From: Shinella sp. XGS7
GTDB lineage: Bacteria; Pseudomonadota; Gammaproteobacteria; Burkholderiales; Burkholderiaceae_C
Direction: 5' to 3'
Assembly (NCBI RefSeq): GCF_020535565.1
Contig: NZ_CP084758.1
Coordinates: 4,105,001-4,169,000 of the forward strand
Length of the DNA stretch: 64,000 nt
Made by a program: the position numbers and the translations under genes. Below the pieces are notes generated by a model. The model had not been told where the DNA came from. It was given only the letters and a program-made list of their open reading frames with translations, and did not search any database. Shown piece by piece: positions 35,378 through 44,581 of this stretch (position 1 is the first letter of the stretch; each line of letters begins with the position of its first letter).

Positions 35378-35953
35378 ATGAGTGCTGTGGTCCAGGCCGA
35401 TCTGTCCTCCCTGCCCCGTCTGCTGGACCGCCAGGCCTTGCGCGCGGCCCTGGGTGCCGCCGCCGATGCGGCCCGCGCCAGCGGCCATGCCCTGTCCCTG
35501 CTGACCCTGGACCTGGACCATTTCAAGGACTACCAGGACCGCGAGGGCGAAGGCCCGGCCCGCCAGGTGCTGACCCAGCTGGCCCTGCTGCTGGAGCAAC
35601 TGCTGCCGCCCGCGGCCCGGCTGGCCTATCTGGGGGCCGATGAGTTCGTGATCCTGCTGCCCGACTGCCATCTGGCCCAGGCCACGGCCCTGGCCGAGCG
35701 CCTGCGCGAGCGCGTGGCCGCGGCCCTGGCCCAGCTGCAGCAGCAGCCTCCGCTGACCGCCACCCTGGGCGTGGCCGCCAGCCCGCCCGGCGCCGACTGG
35801 AGCGCCGACAGCCTGCTGGCCCTGGCCGACACGCGCATGACCTTTGCCAAGCGCCGCCTGCCGCCGCACCACAACCTGGTCTGGGCCGGCGACCTGCCCT
35901 CGGACTGGCTGCAGCGTCTGGGCCTGCGCGAGGCCGGCTGGCCCGGGCTCTGA
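35378..35953 (+). CDS. Degenerate stand-alone GGDEF domain protein
   Basis: A 191-residue protein that is almost entirely one GGDEF domain. The signature is G86-A-D-E-F90, so the second Gly is replaced by Ala. The substrate-binding segment DLDHFKDYQDREGEGPARQVL lacks the usual Asn and the GH/GD pairs. The fold is recognisable from LSLLTLDLDHFKDY and ALAERLRERVAAAL. It is likely inactive as a diguanylate cyclase, or an altered nucleotide binder. No sensor domain is present. The start at 35378 has GGAG eight bases upstream and is preferred over 35366. Confidence 0.78.
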   Translation: MSAVVQADLSSLPRLLDRQALRAALGAAADAARASGHALSLLTLDLDHFKDYQDREGEGPARQVLTQLALLLEQLLPPAARLAYLGADEFVILLPDCHLAQATALAERLRERVAAALAQLQQQPPLTATLGVAASPPGADWSADSLLALADTRMTFAKRRLPPHHNLVWAGDLPSDWLQRLGLREAGWPGL

Positions 35954-36048
35954 AGCAAGCATCTGCCCTGGCGCGCGCGGGCCGCACGGCCGGCCTGCTG
36001 CGTGCGATCTGCGACGCCCCTGCCCACCCGCGCCGCAGGGGCCTTGCC

Positions 36049-36054
36049 TAGAAT
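36049..36054 (+). promoter_or_regulatory. -10 element (TAGAAT) for the MFS gene
   Basis: TAGAAT lies ten bases before the ATG at 36064, so the message would be nearly leaderless. No -35 element is clear. Confidence 0.35.
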
Positions 36055-36063
36055 CAAGACGCG

Positions 36064-37197
36064 ATGCGCCCCCTGCCCCTGATTGTCATCCTGCTGGTGC
36101 TCAACCATGTGGCCTTCAATGGCAGCCGGATCGCGGTCTCGCTCTTCGCGCTCAAGCATGAGGGGGCCTCCGCCCTGACCGTGGGCGGCCTGATGGCGGT
36201 CTATGCCCTGCTGCCCGCCCTGCTCTCGGTGGCCGCGGGACGCTGGATAGACCGCGAGGGCGTGAACCGCCCCATGCTGATCGGCACCGTGGGCGTGGGC
36301 CTGGGCACCGTGGCGCCCTTTCTGTTGCCCGGCATCCCTACCCTGTTCTTCACCGCGGTGCTGGTGGGCCTGGCCTTCATGCTGATCAATGTCTCGGCCT
36401 ACCACGCGGTGGGCGAGATGAGCGCGCCCGAGGAACGCACGGTCAACTTCAGCTATGTGGCCCTGGGCTTTTCCACCTCCACCTTCGTGGCGCCCATGCT
36501 CACCGGCATCTCCATCGATGCCCTGGGCTACCGCGCGGCCTTCCTGATCCTGGCCCTGTTCACGGTGCTGCCCCTGCTGGCCCTGTGGGCGCGCCTGCTG
36601 CCCGAGCATGAGCGCCCGCCGCGCCTCGAGAGCGGCGAACGCGGCCATGTGTTCGAGCTGCTGCGCGACCCGGAGGTGCGGCGGCTCTTCATCGCCATGG
36701 CCATCCTCACCGTGGGCTGGGACATCTACAACTTCGCCATTCCCGTCTATGGCGCGCAGATCGGGCTCTCGCCCTCGCAGATCGGCATCGTGATGGGCGC
36801 CTTCGCCGCCGCCACCTTTGCGGTGCGCCTGGCCATGCCCTTCATCGCCCACCGCGCCCAGCCCTGGTCCCTGCTCACGGTCTCCCTGCTGCTGGCCGGC
36901 CTGGCCTATGTGGCCATGCCCTTCACCCACAGCGTGGGCCTGCTGATGGCCATCACCTTCGTGCTGGGCCTGGGCTTGGGCGCACCCCAGCCCACGGTGC
37001 TGACTCTGCTGCACCAGAGCGCGCCCGCGGGCCGCGCGGCCGAGGCCCTGGGCCTGCGCACCACCATGATCAATACCAGCCAGACCGTGATGCCCCTGGT
37101 CTTCGGCGCCCTGGGTGCGGCCCTGGGTGTGGCCCCGCTGTTCTGGGCCATGGCCGCGGCCATGCTGGGCGGCAGCGCCTTCGCGCGCCGGCGCTGA
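36064..37197 (+). CDS. MFS transporter
   Basis: A 377-residue major facilitator protein with about twelve helices, starting MRPLPLIVILLVLNHVAFNGSRIAVSLFALKH. Loop 2-3 has GRWIDREGVNRPMLIGT, a variant of the MFS motif A. SPSQIGIVMGAFAAATFAVRLAMPFIAHR is the matching repeat in the second half. The substrate is unknown. It lies 118 bases before the SPFH gene of the polyamine-linked cluster, in the same direction, and could be part of it, but the gap and separate -10 element argue for independence. Confidence 0.82.
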   Translation: MRPLPLIVILLVLNHVAFNGSRIAVSLFALKHEGASALTVGGLMAVYALLPALLSVAAGRWIDREGVNRPMLIGTVGVGLGTVAPFLLPGIPTLFFTAVLVGLAFMLINVSAYHAVGEMSAPEERTVNFSYVALGFSTSTFVAPMLTGISIDALGYRAAFLILALFTVLPLLALWARLLPEHERPPRLESGERGHVFELLRDPEVRRLFIAMAILTVGWDIYNFAIPVYGAQIGLSPSQIGIVMGAFAAATFAVRLAMPFIAHRAQPWSLLTVSLLLAGLAYVAMPFTHSVGLLMAITFVLGLGLGAPQPTVLTLLHQSAPAGRAAEALGLRTTMINTSQTVMPLVFGALGAALGVAPLFWAMAAAMLGGSAFARRR

Positions 37198-37315
37198 GCT
37201 TCGCCTCACGCACAGCGCCCCGGGCTCACACCCCCGGGGGAGGGACAAGCCCCGGCGACTGACCGATACTCCGCCCGCGGCCAAAGGGGCCGCGACGCTA
37301 TCCGGAGAACGTGCC

Positions 37316-38362
37316 ATGGGCCTGATGGATTTCATCAAGAAACAGTTCATCGACATCCTGCAGTGGACCGAGCAGGACGAGGAGACCCTGGCCTGGCGCT
37401 TCCCCATGGCCGAGATGGAAATCCAGTACGGCGCCTCGCTCACGGTGCGCGAGTCGCAGATCGCCGTCTTCGTCAACGAGGGTCAGGTGGCCGATGTCTT
37501 CGGCCCCGGCATGTACAAGCTCAGCACCCAGACCCTGCCGGTGCTGACCTATCTGAAGAACTGGGACAAGCTCTTCGAGTCGCCCTTCAAGAGCGATGTC
37601 TACTTCTTCAGCACCCGCCAGCGCCTGGACCAGCGCTGGGGCACGCAGCAGCCCGTCACCATCCGCGACAAGGACTTCGGCGCCGTGCGCCTGCGCGCCT
37701 TCGGCAACTTTGCCTACCGCATTGCCGATGCCAAGCGCTTCCACACCGAGGTCTCGGGCACCCGCGAGCGCTACACCGTGCAGGACCTGGACGGTCAGCT
37801 GCGCGGCCTGATGCTGCAGCACATCAGCGACGCGGTGGCCGGCAGCGGCATTCCCTTCCTGGACCTGGCCGCCAACCAGATCGAGTTCGCCAAGGCCCTG
37901 CAGGCCGCCACCGCCCCCGCGTTCGAGGCCCTGGGCCTGAAGCTGGAGTCGGTGACCCTGCAGAACGTCTCCCTGCCCGAGGAGCTGCAGAAGATCCTGG
38001 ACCAGAAGATCGGCATGGGCATGATCGGCCAGAACATGGGCCAGTTCATGCAGTACCAGGCCGCCCAGGCCCTGCCCAAGATGGCCGAGGGCGTGGGCCA
38101 GGGCGGTGGCGGCGGCGTGGCCGGGGATGCCATGGGCCTGGGGGCAGGTCTTGCCATGGGCCAGGTGCTGGCCCAGCAGCTGCAGGCGGGTCTCGGCGGC
38201 GCTGCCGGTGCCGCGCCGGCCGCTGCGGCCCCGGCCGCGGTGCAGAGTGCCGACGAGATCATGGCCCTGCTGGAGAAGCTGGGCGATCTCAAGGCCAAGG
38301 GCATCCTGACCGACGAGGAGTTCGCCGCCAAGAAGGCCGAACTGCTGAAGAAGCTCGGCTGA
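37316..38362 (+). CDS. SPFH domain protein with C-terminal SHOCT motif (YdjI/virion-core-like)
   Basis: A 348-residue protein starting MGLMDFIKKQFIDILQW. The SPFH (band-7-like) domain covers about residues 15-240, with ESQIAVFVNEGQVADVFGPGMYKLSTQTLPVL and RAFGNFAYRIADAKRFH. A Met/Gly/Gln-rich stretch follows (IGQNMGQFMQYQAAQALPKM), then an Ala-rich linker and a C-terminal short oligomerisation motif (LEKLGDLKAKGILTDEEFAAKKAELL). There is no transmembrane helix, so it probably binds membranes as an oligomer. It is followed after one base by the DUF4178 gene and heads the polyamine-linked cluster. Confidence 0.87.
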   Translation: MGLMDFIKKQFIDILQWTEQDEETLAWRFPMAEMEIQYGASLTVRESQIAVFVNEGQVADVFGPGMYKLSTQTLPVLTYLKNWDKLFESPFKSDVYFFSTRQRLDQRWGTQQPVTIRDKDFGAVRLRAFGNFAYRIADAKRFHTEVSGTRERYTVQDLDGQLRGLMLQHISDAVAGSGIPFLDLAANQIEFAKALQAATAPAFEALGLKLESVTLQNVSLPEELQKILDQKIGMGMIGQNMGQFMQYQAAQALPKMAEGVGQGGGGGVAGDAMGLGAGLAMGQVLAQQLQAGLGGAAGAAPAAAAPAAVQSADEIMALLEKLGDLKAKGILTDEEFAAKKAELLKKLG

Positions 38363-38363
38363 G

Positions 38364-39953
38364 TTGAGCTCCCCCGCGCCCCAGCGCCGCTGGCAGGCGG
38401 CCTGCCCCAATTGCGGCGGCCCGGTCGAGTTCGCCTCGGCCGCCAGCGCCAGCGCCGTCTGCAGCTATTGCCGCTCCACCTTGCTGCGCGAGGGGGAGGC
38501 GCTGCGCCGCATCGGCCAGGTCGGCGAGGTCTTCGAGGACTATTCCCCGCTGCAGCTGGGCGCCAGCGGTCGCTATGCGGGCGCGGCCTTCACCGTGGTG
38601 GGGCGCCTGCAACTGGGCGACGAGGACGCGCGCTGGAACGAATGGCATCTGCTGTTCGAGGGCGGCGACCCGGGCGGGCGCAGTGCCTGGCTCTCGGAGG
38701 ACAACGGCGCCTTCGTGATGGCCTTTGACGCGCCCCTGCCCGAGGCCGCGCCACCGCCCGAGCAGCTCAAGCCCGGCAGCCAGCAACTGCTGGCCGGCCA
38801 GGCCTGGCAGGTGGCCTCCAAGGTGCAGGCCACGCTCTTTGCCGCCCAGGGCGAGCTGCCGCGGCCACCCGAGGCCGAGCGCAGCTTCTGGGTGGTGGAC
38901 CTGCGCAATGCCCAGAACGAGGTGGCCACGCTGGACTACAGCCGGCCCGCGGCACCGCAATGGTCGCTGGGCCGGCCGGTGCGCCTGGAGGAGCTGGCGC
39001 TCAGCGGCCTGCGCGAGGTCCAGGCCCGCAGCCTGGGCTCGCGCAGCCTGCCCTGCCCCAGCTGCGGCGCGGCGCTGGAGCCGCGGCTGGAGAACAGCCG
39101 CTCCATCGTCTGCGGCCAGTGCCAGGCCGTGGTGGACATCTCGCAGGGCGCCGGGGCCGATCTGGCCTTCTACGCCCAGAGCGTGGGCAGCGAGGCCCTG
39201 CCCCAGATTCCCCTGGGCAGCAGCGGCGAGCTGCCGCTGGAGACCAGCGGCCAGCGCATCGCCTGGCAGGTGCTGGGCTATCTGGAGCGCTGTGACCTGC
39301 CCGAGAGCGCCGACGACGAACAGACCTTCTGGCGCGAGTACCTGCTCTACAACCGCCTGGAGGGCTTTGCCTTCCTGGTGGACACGCAGGAAGGCTGGAG
39401 CCTGGTGCGCTCACTCACCGGCGCGCCCAAGCCCGCCGCGGGCGGCGGCGTGAGCTGGCAGGGCAAGACCTTCCGCAAGCGCTGGACCTACACCGCCAAG
39501 ATCACCCATGTGCTGGGCGAGTTCTACTGGCGGCTGCGCCGCGAGGAACGCGCCCTGGTCAGCGACTACGAATGTGGCCGCGCCCTGCTCAGCCGTGAGC
39601 AGACCGGCCAGGAAATCACCTGGAGCCTGGGCCGCCAGATGGACGCGGGCGAGGTGCAGCGCGCCTTCAAGCTGCAGGGGCCGGCCGTGGCCCTGCAGCG
39701 CGATGCCGGCAGCCTCAGCGACAGCGGCAACACCTTGCGCAATATCGTGGTGGGCCTCTTTCTGATCGCCCTGCTCTTTGCCATGCTGCGCTCCTGCGAT
39801 GGCGACGACTGCCAGGACTACCGCGACAACTTCGGCGAGAGCAGCGCCGAATACCAGCAGTGCAAGCGCAATAGCAGCGGCTCGGGGGTGCGCACCGGCT
39901 CGGGCGGCGGCTCCTACGGCGGCTACAACAGCGGCGGCGGCGGACACAAATAG
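38364..39953 (+). CDS. DUF4178 protein with two zinc ribbons
   Basis: A 529-residue protein. CPNC at residue 14 and CSYC about 18 residues later form one zinc ribbon. A DUF4178 domain follows (FEDYSPLQLGASGRYAGAAFTVVGRLQ... WNEWHLLFEGG). CPSC and CGQC form a second ribbon near residues 232-253, then a second DUF4178 domain (WQVLGYLERCD...FWREYLLYN). A single helix (IVVGLFLIALLFAML) is near residue 460 and the tail is Gly/Ser-rich. The start codon is TTG at 38364, one base after the SPFH stop, so coupling is likely. The domain's function is unknown, but it recurs with SPFH, DUF350 and aminopropyltransferase genes. Confidence 0.87.
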   Translation: MSSPAPQRRWQAACPNCGGPVEFASAASASAVCSYCRSTLLREGEALRRIGQVGEVFEDYSPLQLGASGRYAGAAFTVVGRLQLGDEDARWNEWHLLFEGGDPGGRSAWLSEDNGAFVMAFDAPLPEAAPPPEQLKPGSQQLLAGQAWQVASKVQATLFAAQGELPRPPEAERSFWVVDLRNAQNEVATLDYSRPAAPQWSLGRPVRLEELALSGLREVQARSLGSRSLPCPSCGAALEPRLENSRSIVCGQCQAVVDISQGAGADLAFYAQSVGSEALPQIPLGSSGELPLETSGQRIAWQVLGYLERCDLPESADDEQTFWREYLLYNRLEGFAFLVDTQEGWSLVRSLTGAPKPAAGGGVSWQGKTFRKRWTYTAKITHVLGEFYWRLRREERALVSDYECGRALLSREQTGQEITWSLGRQMDAGEVQRAFKLQGPAVALQRDAGSLSDSGNTLRNIVVGLFLIALLFAMLRSCDGDDCQDYRDNFGESSAEYQQCKRNSSGSGVRTGSGGGSYGGYNSGGGGHK

Positions 39954-39996
39954 CCCGGTGCCCCCGGGAACAGCACAGCGTTGAAGGAGAACTGAG

Positions 39997-40218
39997 ATGG
40001 ATCTTGAATGGCTGAAGCCCGCCGTGGTGCTGGGCTCCGTGCTCTACGCCGTGATTGGCGTCCTGGTGTTCTGGGTGAGCTTTGTGATCGTGGACAAGCT
40101 CACGCCCTACAAGCTCTGGGAAGAGATCGTCGAGCACAAGAACCTGGCCCTGGCCGTGGTGGTGGGGGCCATGTGCATCTCCATCGGCATGATCGTGGCG
40201 GCGGCGATCAAGGGCTAG
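39997..40218 (+). CDS. DUF350 small membrane protein
   Basis: A 73-residue protein with two helices (LGSVLYAVIGVLVFWVSFVIVDKLT and LALAVVVGAMCISIGMIVAAAI) separated by the conserved PYKLWEEIVEHKN, the DUF350 signature seen in E. coli YjfL. Many relatives have the unit duplicated, and this one has a single copy. AAGGAG lies about eight bases before the ATG. Its place between DUF4178 and the aminopropyltransferase genes matches the association known for this family. Confidence 0.87.
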   Translation: MDLEWLKPAVVLGSVLYAVIGVLVFWVSFVIVDKLTPYKLWEEIVEHKNLALAVVVGAMCISIGMIVAAAIKG

Positions 40219-40319
40219 TGAGTGGCCCGGCGCTCACAAGCGCTCACCCGGCGCCCGTCGCGCTCGTGTTAATTTCGGGGTCCAGCAGGGGCCATTCCCA
40301 GGCCCCGGAGTCCTGAGCG

Positions 40320-41315
40320 ATGACGCGAGCCATGATGCCCAAGCTGGGATCCCGCGGCCTGATGATCGCCACCGGCGGCGTGCTGGCCCTGGCGGCCCTG
40401 CTGATCGCCTGGCAGCTGGCGGGCCGCAGCGGCAGCAAACCGGCCGTCACGGAGCGGCCGGACAACACCCGCGACACCGGCGTCGTCACCCGGGCCGTGG
40501 CACCGTCGGCCACGCCGGCGGCCTCAACAGTCGCTCCGCCCCCCGTCACGACGACGGCCAGCGCTCCCGCAGCGCCAGCATCGATCAGCGCGGCCGCCGC
40601 GCCCAGCGCCCCTAGACCCAGCCCGCCCGCCGCGCAAGCCCTGACCCCGAAACCTGCCCCCGAGCGCAGCGTGCGCCACCCCGTGCCGCCGCCCAGCGCC
40701 CGCGCGCCGGCCCTGCTGCCGCATGAGGTGAATGCGGCGGCCCAGGGTCTGCTGGGGCCACGGGCCATGGCGCGGTATCTCTGGGTCGATCCCCTGGTGC
40801 AGCGCTTTGTGAACACGGTGGACAGCCTGGGCCGCGCCCAGCCGCCCAGCAGCCAGTGGCTGCTGCAGCCCGCGCCCGGCACGCTGCGCCTGGCCCAGCG
40901 CCGCGGCCAGACCGTGCTGGCCAGCGCCAATGCCCAGCGCTATCAGGCCAGCGTGGCCTGGCTCTCACGCCTCAACACCGCCCAGGCCCTGCGCCTGTAC
41001 CAGCGCCTCTACCCGCTGCTGCAGCAGGCCTATGTGGAAAGCGGCCATGCCGGCCAGCATTTCAATGACCGTTTTGTCGAGGTGCTGGACCAGATGCTGG
41101 CCACGCCCACGCCGCGCGGACCGCTGCGCCTGGTGCCCACGGCCACGCCGCATGCCGATGGCCGGCCGCGCTACGAGTTCGCTGACCCGGCGCTGGCCGC
41201 CCTGAGCACCGGCCAGAAGGCCCTGCTGCGCCTGAGTCCCGAGCAGGCCCGCCAGCTCAAGGCGCAGATGCGCGCCCTGCGCGCCGGCCTGGTGAAACTG
41301 AGTCCGGCGCGCTAG
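40320..41315 (+). CDS. DUF3014 domain membrane-anchored protein
   Basis: A 331-residue protein. One N-terminal helix (LMIATGGVLALAALLIAWQLAG) is followed by about 100 residues of Pro/Ala/Thr-rich linker. A DUF3014 domain then runs from about residue 140 to the end: LVQRFVNTVDSLGRAQPPSSQWLL, LARYQAS-like YQASVAWLSRLNTAQALRLYQRLYPLLQQAYVESGH, FNDRFVEVLDQMLATP and YEFADPALAALSTGQKALLRL. The bulk is probably periplasmic. The family has no assigned function. It lies 101 bases after DUF350 and 58 before the aminopropyltransferase. Confidence 0.85.
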   Translation: MTRAMMPKLGSRGLMIATGGVLALAALLIAWQLAGRSGSKPAVTERPDNTRDTGVVTRAVAPSATPAASTVAPPPVTTTASAPAAPASISAAAAPSAPRPSPPAAQALTPKPAPERSVRHPVPPPSARAPALLPHEVNAAAQGLLGPRAMARYLWVDPLVQRFVNTVDSLGRAQPPSSQWLLQPAPGTLRLAQRRGQTVLASANAQRYQASVAWLSRLNTAQALRLYQRLYPLLQQAYVESGHAGQHFNDRFVEVLDQMLATPTPRGPLRLVPTATPHADGRPRYEFADPALAALSTGQKALLRLSPEQARQLKAQMRALRAGLVKLSPAR

Positions 41316-41373
41316 CCATTTCATCCCGGTTTTGCCCCGGCGGCGGCCCGGCGCGCTGTTAGGCTTGCGCCCC

Positions 41374-42987
41374 ATGACGCCCAGCACCGCGCCGCCCGAC
41401 AGCCCACAAGCTCGCCCCCCGGGCGAGCCTGCCACCGACACCCCCGCCGCCCGCCGTATCGCGCCCCAGGAACTGCTGCTGCTGGCCAGCGTCTTCGTGA
41501 TCGCGGCCTGCGGCCTGGTCTACGAGCTGGCGGCCGGCGCCCTGGCCAGCTATCTGCTGGGCGACTCGGTGCTGCAGTTCAGCACCATCATCGGCGCCTA
41601 TCTCTTCGCCATGGGCCTGGGCTCCTGGCTCAGCCGCTATATCGAGCGCCAGCTGGTGGCGCAGTTCCTCAAGATCGAGCTGCTGGTGGGCGTGATCGGC
41701 GGCCTGATGCCGGCCGCCCTCTTCATCGTCCACAGCCTGCTGCCGCCCGGCCAGGGCCTGGGCTTTCGCGTGCTGCTCTACGGCCTGGTGCTGCTGGTGG
41801 GCACCCTGGTGGGCCTGGAGATCCCGCTGGTGATGCGCATCCTCAAGCGCTTCTTCAGCCAGCGCTATGCGCTCAAGGACCTGGTCTCCCAGGTGCTCAC
41901 CTTCGACTACCTGGGTGCCCTGGGCGTGGCCCTGGCCTTCCCCCTGCTGCTGGTGCCTCATCTGGGGCTGGTGCGCACCGGCCTGCTCTTCGGCCTGCTC
42001 AATGTCTTGGTGGCCTGCTGGGCGCTGTGGCTGTTCCGCAGCGAGCTGCGCGCGCTGCGCAGTCATGCCTGGGCCTGCGGCCTGAGCCTGACCCTGCTCG
42101 CCGCGGCCATGGCCTCTGCCGACCATCTGAGCAGCTGGGCCGAGGACCGCTTCTACGGCGAGCACATCGTGCTCAAGCACAGCAGCGACTACCAGCGCAT
42201 CGTCGTCACCGACGGCCGCGCCGGCACCCGGCTCTTCCTCAACGGCAATCTGCAGTTCCACTCGCGCGACGAGTACCGTTACCACGAGGCCCTGGTCCAC
42301 CCGGCCATGGCCGCGCATGGCGCGCCGCGCCAGGTGCTGGTGCTGGGCGGGGGCGACGGCATGGCGGTGCGCGAGATCCTGCGCTACCCCAGCGTGGAGC
42401 ACATCACCCTGGTGGAGCTGGACCCGCAGATGACCCGGCTCTTCGCCGAGCTGCCCCTGCTGCGCCGGCTCAATGGCGGCGCCCTCTCCAGCCCCAAGCT
42501 GGAGATCGTGAACGCCGACGCCTTCGGCTGGCTGGAGCGCCAGCAGCAGCGCTACGACGTGATCGTGATCGACTTTCCCGACCCCAGCAATTTCGCCCTG
42601 GGCAAGCTCTACACGGCCAGCTTCTACAAGCTGGTGGACCAGCATCTGAACGCGGGCGGCTACGCGGTGGTGCAGTCCACCTCGCCCCTGATCGCGCGAC
42701 GCAGCTTCTGGACCGTGGTGAACACCATCGAGTCCGTGGGCCTGAGCACCACCCCCTACCACGCCCATGTGCCCAGCTTCGGCGAGTGGGGCTATGTGCT
42801 GGCCCACCGCCGGCCCTGGCAGCCGCCGCGGCAGCTGCCCGAGGGCCTGCGCTTTCTCACCGTGCCGGGCATGGCCGCCCTGCTGGACTTTCCGGCCGAT
42901 ATGGCGCGCGTGCCCACCGAGGTGAACCGGCTCTCCAACCAGGTGCTGGTGCAGGAGTTCGAGGCCGAGTGGGGAAAGGTGCACTGA
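41374..42987 (+). CDS. Membrane-embedded polyamine aminopropyltransferase (spermidine-synthase-like)
   Basis: A 537-residue fusion. Residues of about 30-250 hold seven or so helices (LLLASVFVIAACGLVYELAAGALASYLLGDSVLQFS and onward). The C-terminal 270 residues are a spermidine-synthase domain: DYQRIVVTDGRAGTRLFLNGNLQFHSRDEYRYHEALVHP, the dcSAM site VLVLGGGDGMAVREIL, LVELDPQM, NADAFGWL and VIDFPDPSN, with a Ser-Asn in place of the usual VGP. It would transfer aminopropyl groups from decarboxylated SAM at the membrane, and the acceptor is unknown. A speD gene nearby (45607-45993) can supply the donor. The next gene starts four bases later. Confidence 0.88.
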   Translation: MTPSTAPPDSPQARPPGEPATDTPAARRIAPQELLLLASVFVIAACGLVYELAAGALASYLLGDSVLQFSTIIGAYLFAMGLGSWLSRYIERQLVAQFLKIELLVGVIGGLMPAALFIVHSLLPPGQGLGFRVLLYGLVLLVGTLVGLEIPLVMRILKRFFSQRYALKDLVSQVLTFDYLGALGVALAFPLLLVPHLGLVRTGLLFGLLNVLVACWALWLFRSELRALRSHAWACGLSLTLLAAAMASADHLSSWAEDRFYGEHIVLKHSSDYQRIVVTDGRAGTRLFLNGNLQFHSRDEYRYHEALVHPAMAAHGAPRQVLVLGGGDGMAVREILRYPSVEHITLVELDPQMTRLFAELPLLRRLNGGALSSPKLEIVNADAFGWLERQQQRYDVIVIDFPDPSNFALGKLYTASFYKLVDQHLNAGGYAVVQSTSPLIARRSFWTVVNTIESVGLSTTPYHAHVPSFGEWGYVLAHRRPWQPPRQLPEGLRFLTVPGMAALLDFPADMARVPTEVNRLSNQVLVQEFEAEWGKVH

Positions 42988-42991
42988 GCGC

Positions 42992-44581
42992 GTGATCAAG
43001 CGTCGAGAGCTCCTGCTGGCCGCCTCGGCCGGCCCCTGGCTGTCCGGCTGCGGGCAAGACCCGGCCCCCACGCTGGAGGGCGGCTGGGTGGGCGCCAGCG
43101 CCGCGCGCGGCCACCGCCTGCGCGCGCCCCTGCCCAGCGGCACGGCGCCCGGACCGCTGCGCCGCACCGAGGTGCTGATCGTGGGCGGCGGCATCGCCGG
43201 CCTGGCCTGCGCCCGGGCCCTGCAGCGCGCCGGCCTGTCCGACTTCGCCCTGCTGGAACTGGAGGATGAGAGCGGCGGCAACAGCCGCGGCCACCAGATG
43301 GGTGGCATGCCCTGCCCCCTGGGCGCGCACTACCTGCCCCTGCCCGGCCCGCAGGCGCACGAGGTGAGCGAGCTGCTGCACGATCTGGGCCTGGCGCGCC
43401 AGGAGCTGGGCCGCACGGTGTTTGACGAGCGCCATCTCTGCCACAGCCCGCAGGAGCGGCTCTTCTACCAGGGCCAGTGGCACGAGGGCCTGCTGCCGCC
43501 GGCCGAGGACGCACGCTGCCGCGAGCAGTACCGCCGCTTCGGCGCCCGGGTGGCCGAGATCTCGCGCCTGGGCTTTGCCCTGCCCAGCCGCCGCGCGCCC
43601 TGGACCGCGGCCCATGCCCGGCTGGACGCGCAGCGCTTTGCCGACTGGCTGGACGCCGAGGGGCTGGATGCCGCCCCCCTGCGCTGGTATCTGGACTACT
43701 GCTGCCGCGACGAGTACGGCGCCGACGCCCGCGTGGTCTCGGCCTGGGCCGGCCTGCATTACTTCGCCAGCCGCCACGGCTTTCATGCGCCGGGCGAGAG
43801 CGAGCCCGGCGGCGAGCGCGGCGGCCAGGTGCTGACCTGGCCCGAGGGCAATGCCTGGCTGGCCCGGCGCCTGGCCGAGGATCTGGGCGGACGACTGCAG
43901 GCCGGCCGCACGGTGCTGCGCGTCAGCCCGCGCCGGCACGAGGTTGAACTGCTGGCCTGGAACGAGGCGGCGGACGTGCCGGAGCGCTGGGTGGCGCGCC
44001 AGCTGGTGCTGGCCACGCCGCTGTTCGTCGCCCAGCGCCTGCTGGACGCGTCGCCGCCAGCGCTGCGGGCCGCGGTGGCGCAGCTGCAGTACGCCCCCTG
44101 GCTGGTCGCCAATCTGCAGCTGGACGGTCCCCTGCTGCCGCGCCTGGGCGTGCCAGCGGCCTGGGACAGCGTGGTCTACGGCAGCGAGACGCTGGGCTAT
44201 GTCGACGCGGGCCATCAGCGTCTGGACCCGACACCGGGGCCGACCGTGCTGAGCGCCTACCGCGCCCTGCCGCGTGCGCAGCGTGGCGCCTTGCTCGGCG
44301 AGCCCTGGGCCCACTGGGCGGGGCGCATCGTCGCCGACCTGCAGGCCACGCATCCCGACCTGCCGGCGCGCCTGCGGCGCATCGACCTGGCGCGCTGGGG
44401 CCATGCGATGAGCATCCCGGTACCGGGGCTGCGCGGCTCGGCCGCGCTGGCGGCGCTGCACCGGCCGCAGGGTCGGCTGCATTTCGCGCATGGCGACCTG
44501 GCCGGCTATTCAGTGTTCGAGGAGGCCTACACCCGAGGGGTGGCCGCAGCGGCGCAAATCGTGTCAATCTCCCGTCCATGA
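42992..44581 (+). CDS. FAD-dependent amine-oxidase-like protein, exported
   Basis: A 529-residue flavoprotein. The N-terminus MIKRRELLLAASAGPWLSGCG combines a Tat-like RR motif with a lipobox-like LSGC, so it is probably an envelope protein. FAD binding is by VLIVGGGIAGLACARALQRAG and LLELEDESGGNSRG, the pattern of monoamine and polyamine oxidases. The start is GTG at 42992, four bases after the aminopropyltransferase stop. Its position next to that enzyme suggests it oxidises a polyamine-derived group, but this is inference. The last four bases overlap the torT-like start. Confidence 0.83.
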   Translation: MIKRRELLLAASAGPWLSGCGQDPAPTLEGGWVGASAARGHRLRAPLPSGTAPGPLRRTEVLIVGGGIAGLACARALQRAGLSDFALLELEDESGGNSRGHQMGGMPCPLGAHYLPLPGPQAHEVSELLHDLGLARQELGRTVFDERHLCHSPQERLFYQGQWHEGLLPPAEDARCREQYRRFGARVAEISRLGFALPSRRAPWTAAHARLDAQRFADWLDAEGLDAAPLRWYLDYCCRDEYGADARVVSAWAGLHYFASRHGFHAPGESEPGGERGGQVLTWPEGNAWLARRLAEDLGGRLQAGRTVLRVSPRRHEVELLAWNEAADVPERWVARQLVLATPLFVAQRLLDASPPALRAAVAQLQYAPWLVANLQLDGPLLPRLGVPAAWDSVVYGSETLGYVDAGHQRLDPTPGPTVLSAYRALPRAQRGALLGEPWAHWAGRIVADLQATHPDLPARLRRIDLARWGHAMSIPVPGLRGSAALAALHRPQGRLHFAHGDLAGYSVFEEAYTRGVAAAAQIVSISRP

